Position numbers and translations under genes: made by a program
From: an uncultured Bacilli bacterium
GTDB taxonomy: Bacteria > Bacillota_I > Bacilli_A > RF39 > UBA660
Direction of reading: 5' to 3'
Assembly: GCA_947598345.1 (NCBI GenBank)
Contig: CANQFF010000015.1
Location: forward strand, 1-17,614
Length of the DNA stretch: 17,614 nucleotides
Notes under the pieces: model-generated
Database searches by the model: none
What the model was told of the DNA's origin: nothing
Seen by the model: only the letters and a program-made list of their open reading frames with translations
Shown: positions 13,800 to 17,614 of the stretch, in pieces
Layout: each line of letters opens with the position of its first letter
Numbering within the stretch: the first letter of the stretch is position 1

Positions 13800-14762
13800 T
13801 TGAAAAAAGTTTTAATTTTATTTGGTGGGAATTCTTTTGAACATGAAATTTCTTGTAAATCAGTTAATTTTATCATAAAAAATATCGATACTAATTTATT
13901 TGAATATAGTGTTGCAGGATTAGACTATAACAATAATTTATACAAAGTAGATAAATATTTGTATATAAATAAAAATTGGAAGAATAATATTAAAGAACAA
14001 GTAATAGATATCGTTAGTTACTTTAAATCTTTTGATATTATTTTTCCTATTATACACGGTAATACATTAGAAGATGGAAAACTTCAAAGTTTATTTGAAT
14101 TATTTAATATTAAATATGTAGGATCAAACTCATATAGTAGTTTAATATCCTATGATAAATTAATTACTAAAATATTATTAGAAAAATATTCAATACCACA
14201 AGTTCCATATTATATTTATAATAAAGATTTAAACATTAAAGATATTAAGTTTCCAGTAATAGTTAAGCCTTGTAAATGTGGATCTTCTATTGGCATAAGC
14301 ATAGCTAATAATAAAAAAGAATTAAAAAATTCTATTAAGAAAGCTTTAAAATATGACAGTCAAATAATAATAGAAAAGTTTATAAAAAATAATAGAGAAT
14401 TAGAATGTGCGATACTACAAAAAAAGCATAAATTAGTTATTTCTGATATTGGAGAAATAATTAATAATGGTAAATGGTATGATTATGATTCTAAATATGA
14501 ATCAAAAACCAACACAGTGATTTCTGATATAGACGATAAAATAAAAAAGGAAATTAAATTTTATTGTAGTAAAATCTTTAAAATTTTAAATTGTTCAAAT
14601 CTCAGTAGAATAGATTTTTTATATGATATTGAAAATAAAAAATTATATTTTAACGAAATAAATACTATGCCAGGTTTTACTGATATTAGTATGTATCCTA
14701 AATTAATGGAAAATGAAGGAATTAGCTTTAAAAATTTAATAACAAACCTATTACTTCTATAG
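13800..14762 (+). CDS. ddl: D-alanine--D-alanine ligase
   Basis: A 320-residue ATP-grasp enzyme that joins two D-Ala for peptidoglycan precursor synthesis; its presence means the organism builds a cell wall. Motifs: GGNSFEHEIS near residue 9, HGNTLEDGKLQ near 84 (the usual form is HG-x-x-GEDG), the ATP-grasp glycine loop GSSIGIS near 161, KWYDYDSKY near 222 (the Tyr in this loop is the D-Ala-specific form rather than the D-lactate form), and SRIDFLYD plus NEINTMPGFT near the end. The start is a TTG at 13800 with GGTGATAG upstream; the residues that follow match the family N-terminus. A TATAAT at about 13757 may be its -10, with no clear -35. It diverges from parA and is followed by an XRE regulator. 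Confidence 0.96.
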   Translation: MKKVLILFGGNSFEHEISCKSVNFIIKNIDTNLFEYSVAGLDYNNNLYKVDKYLYINKNWKNNIKEQVIDIVSYFKSFDIIFPIIHGNTLEDGKLQSLFELFNIKYVGSNSYSSLISYDKLITKILLEKYSIPQVPYYIYNKDLNIKDIKFPVIVKPCKCGSSIGISIANNKKELKNSIKKALKYDSQIIIEKFIKNNRELECAILQKKHKLVISDIGEIINNGKWYDYDSKYESKTNTVISDIDDKIKKEIKFYCSKIFKILNCSNLSRIDFLYDIENKKLYFNEINTMPGFTDISMYPKLMENEGISFKNLITNLLLL

Positions 14763-14776
14763 ACTATCTGTCTATA
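14758..14776. repeat. Inverted repeat at the ddl stop codon
   Basis: TATAGAC (14758-14764), loop TATCT, GTCTATA (14770-14776). The ddl stop lies in the left arm. A short A4T4 tract follows instead of a clear T-run, so it is at best a weak terminator or an mRNA-stabilising hairpin between ddl and the regulator. Confidence 0.45.
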
Positions 14777-14819
14777 AAATTTTAATAATTTATATGAGAA
14801 AATTAAATTGGTGATAAGT

Positions 14820-15056
14820 ATGGCCGAAAAGAAGAAATCTGATATTTATAATGTAATTGGTAAAAATATAAAAAAATACAGAATTAAAAAAGGTCTTAAA
14901 CAAAGAGAGTTAGCTGAAGCTTTATATTTAAGTGACAGTTTTATAGCAAAATTAGAATCAGTCACACATCAAACTATTTCGATTGATACTTTAGAAGAAA
15001 TCGCAAATGTTTTAGAATGTGATATAAGAAATTTTTTTGATAAAGACGACGATTAA
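14820..15056 (+). CDS. Small XRE-family transcriptional regulator
   Basis: A 78-residue protein that is essentially a single Cro/C1-type helix-turn-helix: NIKKYRIKKGLKQRELAEAL, then SDSFIAKLESV as the recognition helix region, and IDTLEEIANVLECDIRNFF as the closing helices. It ends in an acidic tail DKDDD. A lysine-rich N-terminus (MAEKKK) precedes the domain. I chose the ATG at 14820, with GGTGAT four bases upstream; an upstream TTG at 14808 would place the ribosome site inside the gene. There is no effector domain, so it may act alone or as an antitoxin-like regulator; no toxin gene is adjacent. Targets are unknown. It may be co-transcribed with ddl, 57 bp upstream. Confidence 0.88.
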   Translation: MAEKKKSDIYNVIGKNIKKYRIKKGLKQRELAEALYLSDSFIAKLESVTHQTISIDTLEEIANVLECDIRNFFDKDDD

Positions 15057-15057
15057 T

Positions 15058-15082
15058 ACTAGCTATTTAAAAGCTAGTTTTT
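15058..15082 (+). terminator. Terminator of the XRE regulator gene
   Basis: ACTAGCT (15058-15064), loop ATTTAAA, AGCTAGT (15072-15078), then T-rich sequence; one base after the stop codon. Confidence 0.85.
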
Positions 15083-15093
15083 ATTTTGATAGA

Positions 15094-15126
15094 AAAAATG
15101 TAAACAGTTTTGATGTTTACATTTTT
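15094..15126. terminator. Terminator of typA (bidirectional)
   Basis: AAAAATGTAAACA (15094-15106), 7-nt loop, TGTTTACATTTTT (15114-15126): a 13-bp perfect stem with T-runs on both sides, one base after the typA stop on the minus strand. Confidence 0.92.
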
Positions 15127-15127
15127 A

Positions 15128-16939
15128 CTACTTTTTTGCATCTTGTTTTTTTCTAAGTTCTGTATTTAATATTCTTTTTCTCATTCTATAATTAAGTGGT
15201 GTTATTTCTACAAGTTCATCATCATTTATATAATCTAGACAAATTTCCAAACTCATCTGTCTTGGCCTTTTTAATACTACTGTATGATCTTTACTAGATG
15301 AACGAGTATTTGTTAAATTTTTACCTTTTACAACATTTACAGCTAAATCGTTATCATGATTATTTTCACCAACTATCATGCCTTCATAAACTTCTGTTCC
15401 AGGTTCAATAAACATAACACCTCTATCCTCTAGATTTCCTAAAGAATAAGCAGTAGCTTTACCATTTTCCATTGATACTAAAACGCCATTTTTTCTTGAG
15501 CCTACTTTTGTTCCAGCTTCTTTTCTATATTCTTTATATGTATGATTTAATATACCATAACCTTTTGTCATAGTCATAAATTCTGTAGAAAAACCTATTA
15601 ATCCTCTTGTTGGAACAGTATAATGAAGTTTTACTTGATTATCTATAGTTGTCATATTCTCCATAACACCTTCACGGTTACCTAAAGCTTCTATTACTGG
15701 CCCTACATATTCTTCAGGAACATCTATTTGTACATCTTCAAAAGGCTCACAAATCTCACCATTAATCTCTTTTTTTATTATAGCAGGTTTTGATACTTGA
15801 AGTTCGAATCCCTCTCTTCTCATATTTTCTATCAATATAGAAAGATGTAGTTCTCCTCTACCAGAAACTATGAAAGATTCTCCGTCATCAGGAACTGGAG
15901 CTACTTTCAAGGATACATCTTTTTCAGTTTCTTTAAAAAGTCTTTCTTCTATTTTTCTAGCAGTTACTATTTTTCCTTCTTTACCACAAAATGGACTTGT
16001 ATTTACACCAAATGTCATTTGAAGTGTTGGCTCATCTATTCTAAGTAGTGGTAGTGGATCTTCTTTTCCTATCTCACATACCGTTTCTCCAACAGATATA
16101 TCAGGTAATCCTGCAATAGCTATAATATCACCAGCTGTTGCTTGTTCTATTTCTATTCTTTTTAATCCTAAAAATCCATACATTTTTGCTATTCTAAATT
16201 GTTTATAACTTCCATCTATTCTGCAACAACTAACCATTTGATTAACTTTAATAGTTCCTCTTTTTACTAGACCTATTCCGATTCTTCCTACAAAATCATT
16301 ATAGTCTAATAATGCTGGTTGAAATTGTAGTGAACCTTCTTCTTCCTTTGGTGAAGGAATATTTTCTATTATCATATCTAGTACTTTTGTCATATCTTTT
16401 TCTTGAGTTGTTATATCATCTGAAAAACTTGAAGTACCATTAATAGCAGATACATATACAATAGGGAAATCTAAATCTTCTATATCAGCGCCAAGTTCAA
16501 TAAATAAATCCATAACTTCATCTATTACTTCTTTTGGACGAGCTGATTCTTTATCTATTTTATTTACTACTACTATAGGTTTTAATCCCGCATCTAAAGC
16601 TTTTTTTAAAACAAACCTTGTCTGTGGCATAGTGCCTTCATATGCATCTACAACCAATAATACTCCATCAACCATGTTCATAATTCTTTCAACTTCTCCA
16701 CCAAAATCAGCATGTCCTGGTGTGTCAAGAATATTTATTCTATAGTCTTTATAATTTATTGCAGTAGTTTTTGCAAGTATTGTAATTCCTCTTTCTCTTT
16801 CAATATCATTTGAATCAAGCGCTCTTTCTTGAACCTCTTCATTATCTCTAAATGTACCACTTGCTTCAAGTAATTTATCAACTAAAGTAGTTTTACCGTG
16901 GTCTACATGTGCAATTATAGCTATATTTTTCTTTTTCAT
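15128..16939 (-). CDS. typA: Ribosome-associated GTPase TypA/BipA
   Basis: A 603-residue translational GTPase of the EF-G/LepA group that binds the 70S ribosome and is needed for growth at low temperature and under stress, with a role in 50S assembly. Seen: G1 AHVDHGKT (10-17), G2 RERGITI, G3 DTPGHADFGGEVER, G4 NKID, then the beta-barrel domain, two EF-G-like domains and the TypA-specific C-terminal domain (GSRKNGVLVSMENGKATAY region). The longest frame starts at 16972, but that ATG lies on a TATAAT box; the ATG at 16939, with GAAGGAAGTG upstream, gives the canonical N-terminus MKKKNIAIIAHVDHGKTT. It is a single-gene unit with its own promoter and terminator. Confidence 0.98.
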   Translation of the reverse strand: MKKKNIAIIAHVDHGKTTLVDKLLEASGTFRDNEEVQERALDSNDIERERGITILAKTTAINYKDYRINILDTPGHADFGGEVERIMNMVDGVLLVVDAYEGTMPQTRFVLKKALDAGLKPIVVVNKIDKESARPKEVIDEVMDLFIELGADIEDLDFPIVYVSAINGTSSFSDDITTQEKDMTKVLDMIIENIPSPKEEEGSLQFQPALLDYNDFVGRIGIGLVKRGTIKVNQMVSCCRIDGSYKQFRIAKMYGFLGLKRIEIEQATAGDIIAIAGLPDISVGETVCEIGKEDPLPLLRIDEPTLQMTFGVNTSPFCGKEGKIVTARKIEERLFKETEKDVSLKVAPVPDDGESFIVSGRGELHLSILIENMRREGFELQVSKPAIIKKEINGEICEPFEDVQIDVPEEYVGPVIEALGNREGVMENMTTIDNQVKLHYTVPTRGLIGFSTEFMTMTKGYGILNHTYKEYRKEAGTKVGSRKNGVLVSMENGKATAYSLGNLEDRGVMFIEPGTEVYEGMIVGENNHDNDLAVNVVKGKNLTNTRSSSKDHTVVLKRPRQMSLEICLDYINDDELVEITPLNYRMRKRILNTELRKKQDAKK

Positions 16940-16970
16940 ATTGATACACTTCCTTCGAAATACGCTTTTC

Positions 16971-16976
16971 ATTATA
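16971..16976 (-). promoter_or_regulatory. Extended -10 promoter of typA
   Basis: TGCTATAAT on the minus strand (-10 at 16971-16976), with only a weak -35 (TTGCTT, 16 bp upstream). Extended -10 promoters tolerate a poor -35. The leader to the ATG at 16939 would be about 25 nt. Confidence 0.6.
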
Positions 16977-17023
16977 GCACACTTTAAAAAAAAAGCAAAT
17001 ACTTAATTTAAAAATCCAAATAA

Positions 17024-17050
17024 AAAGAACACTATTTAATTATGTTCCTT
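17024..17050 (-). terminator. Terminator of the NUDIX gene
   Basis: On the minus strand AAGGAACA (17043-17050) pairs with TGTTCTTT (17024-17031), one G-U pair included, and U-rich sequence follows. The gene's stop codon lies in the loop. Confidence 0.65.
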
Positions 17051-17478
17051 AATATATAATCCATTGTTATTTTTATATCTGGAAAGCAATCAATATATTC
17101 AAGTTCTTCTCTCGAAAACCAACCTATATCATCGCTTTCTTGTGTATTTAATACTAACTTTGAATCATCATTTGGTATTGCAGCATATATTATATCTACA
17201 TGCATATGTGTTTCACCGTCAGAAACAGTTCTTCTATTTTTTTGTATTCCAAGTGGTCTTATAAAATCATCTTCCCTTGGAAATCTTTCACCTAATAATC
17301 TAACTCTAAGTCCTGTTTCTTCATAAACCTCTCTAATTGCTGCCTCCTCTGGTGTTTCATTACCTTCGATATGTCCTCCTGGTTGAGTCCATTTGCCATT
17401 TTTTTTATGTTTTACAAGTAATATTTTTTTTGTATAAGGATCTATAATAAATGCAGATGCGCAAAAATGTCTTATCAT
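17032..17478 (-). CDS. NUDIX hydrolase
   Basis: A 148-residue pyrophosphohydrolase of the NUDIX superfamily, which cleaves nucleoside diphosphates linked to a second group. The Nudix box is complete: GGHIEGNETPEEAAIREVYE continuing ETGL, which contains the metal-binding REVYEE. The strand WTQPGG leads into it, and the last quarter has WFSREEL, common in MutT/ADP-ribose pyrophosphatase-like members. The substrate cannot be told from the sequence; sanitation of damaged nucleotides is one possibility. The ATG at 17478 follows AATTGGTGATACA. It is a single-gene unit upstream of typA with its own promoter and terminator. Confidence 0.93.
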   Translation of the reverse strand: MIRHFCASAFIIDPYTKKILLVKHKKNGKWTQPGGHIEGNETPEEAAIREVYEETGLRVRLLGERFPREDDFIRPLGIQKNRRTVSDGETHMHVDIIYAAIPNDDSKLVLNTQESDDIGWFSREELEYIDCFPDIKITMDYILRNIIK

Positions 17479-17493
17479 TGTATCACCAATTAT

Positions 17494-17522
17494 AATATAT
17501 CAAATTTAATTTTTATTGTCAC
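17494..17522 (-). promoter_or_regulatory. Promoter of the NUDIX gene
   Basis: GTGACA (17517-17522), 17-bp spacer, TATATT (17494-17499) on the minus strand. The leader to the ATG is about 10 nt and includes GGTGAT. Confidence 0.55.
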
Positions 17523-17534
17523 TATTTTTTAACT

Positions 17535-17585
17535 AAAATGTTAATCCTTTTTTAAAATGTTACCATATCATTAGTTAAAATGTTA
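17535..17585. repeat. Three direct repeats AAAATGTTA in the terminal promoter region
   Basis: AAAATGTTA occurs exactly at 17535-17543, 17554-17562 and 17577-17585, with starts 19 and 23 bp apart (about two helical turns each). The repeats lie between the NUDIX promoter and a possible outward promoter (TATAAT at 17600-17605), and they look like a regulator binding array. Confidence 0.55.
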
Positions 17586-17599
17586 TCAAACTTATGTTG

Positions 17600-17605
17600 T
17601 ATAAT
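17600..17605 (+). promoter_or_regulatory. Possible -10 box of a gene beyond the window
   Basis: TATAAT reading outward on the plus strand, without a clear -35; the third AAAATGTTA repeat covers the -35 position, as would suit an activator-dependent or repressed promoter. Confidence 0.3.
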
Positions 17606-17614
17606 ATCTCTTTG

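Noticed and set aside
17209..17227. parS-like palindrome TGTTTC...GAAACA
   Set aside because: The arms match parS, but the centre is 7 bp instead of the 4 bp (ACGT) required, and it lies within NUDIX codons; probably chance.
1..17614. CRISPR arrays, tRNA or rRNA genes
   Set aside because: No regularly spaced repeats longer than the three 9-bp repeats at the end, and no tRNA cloverleaf or rRNA sequence, were seen on either strand.

Overview
This window is a 17.6-kb stretch of a very AT-rich genome (GC mostly about 25-30% by eye). It belongs to a low-GC Firmicute, most likely a Bacilli/Erysipelotrichia/RF39-type gut lineage. The grounds are a SpoVT-like regulator, a CIRCE (HrcA) operator, strong AGGAGG/AGGTGAT ribosome sites, UUG/GUG as occasional starts, TGA used as a stop (standard code) and a walled-cell D-Ala-D-Ala ligase. 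The exact taxon cannot be read from the sequence.

Layout. Positions 1-3875, minus strand: spoVT-like gene, then dut-like gene, metG, an unlisted 55-codon small membrane protein, and tatD. Positions 3940-6297, plus strand: a small structured RNA with its own promoter and terminator, then a CIRCE operator and sigma-A promoter driving an N-domain-less clpB, closed by a bidirectional terminator. Positions 6313-7177, minus: a lone type IV prepilin-like gene with a G-rich promoter region. Positions 7178-7759: a second, diverged copy of the same small RNA, followed directly by a 30-codon relic of a second clpB. Positions 7760-13733, minus: a chromosome-maintenance block parA-parB-mscS-DUF951, followed by an abgT-type transporter, a candidate second small RNA, a gutted IS605-type tnpB with a right-end-like hairpin region, and ychF. 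The order parA-parB...DUF951...ychF resembles the soj-spo0J-yyzM-yyaF block near the origin in Bacillus, so the window is probably origin-proximal; I saw no parS. Positions 13800-15082, plus: ddl and a small XRE regulator. Positions 15094-17522, minus: typA/bipA and a NUDIX hydrolase. The window closes in a promoter region with three direct repeats.

Most protein genes are housekeeping: translation (metG, typA, ychF), nucleotide hygiene (dut, NUDIX), wall synthesis (ddl), chromosome segregation (parAB), osmotic protection (mscS) and heat-shock disaggregation (clpB). The unusual material lies between them. The best candidate for an undescribed system is the duplicated RNA at about 3977-4086 and 7518-7624. 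Its 5' domain is nearly identical in the two copies, while the later helices have changed in sequence but still pair. One copy sits ahead of an intact clpB and the other ahead of a clpB relic. Other points of note are a possible slippage-prone G-run in the pilin promoter, a GC-rich 3' block in the pilin gene, and a mini-TnpB that has lost its whole catalytic core.

For three genes (clpB, the pilin, typA) the longest possible ORF begins on or upstream of an apparent TATAAT -10 box, so I moved those starts downstream.
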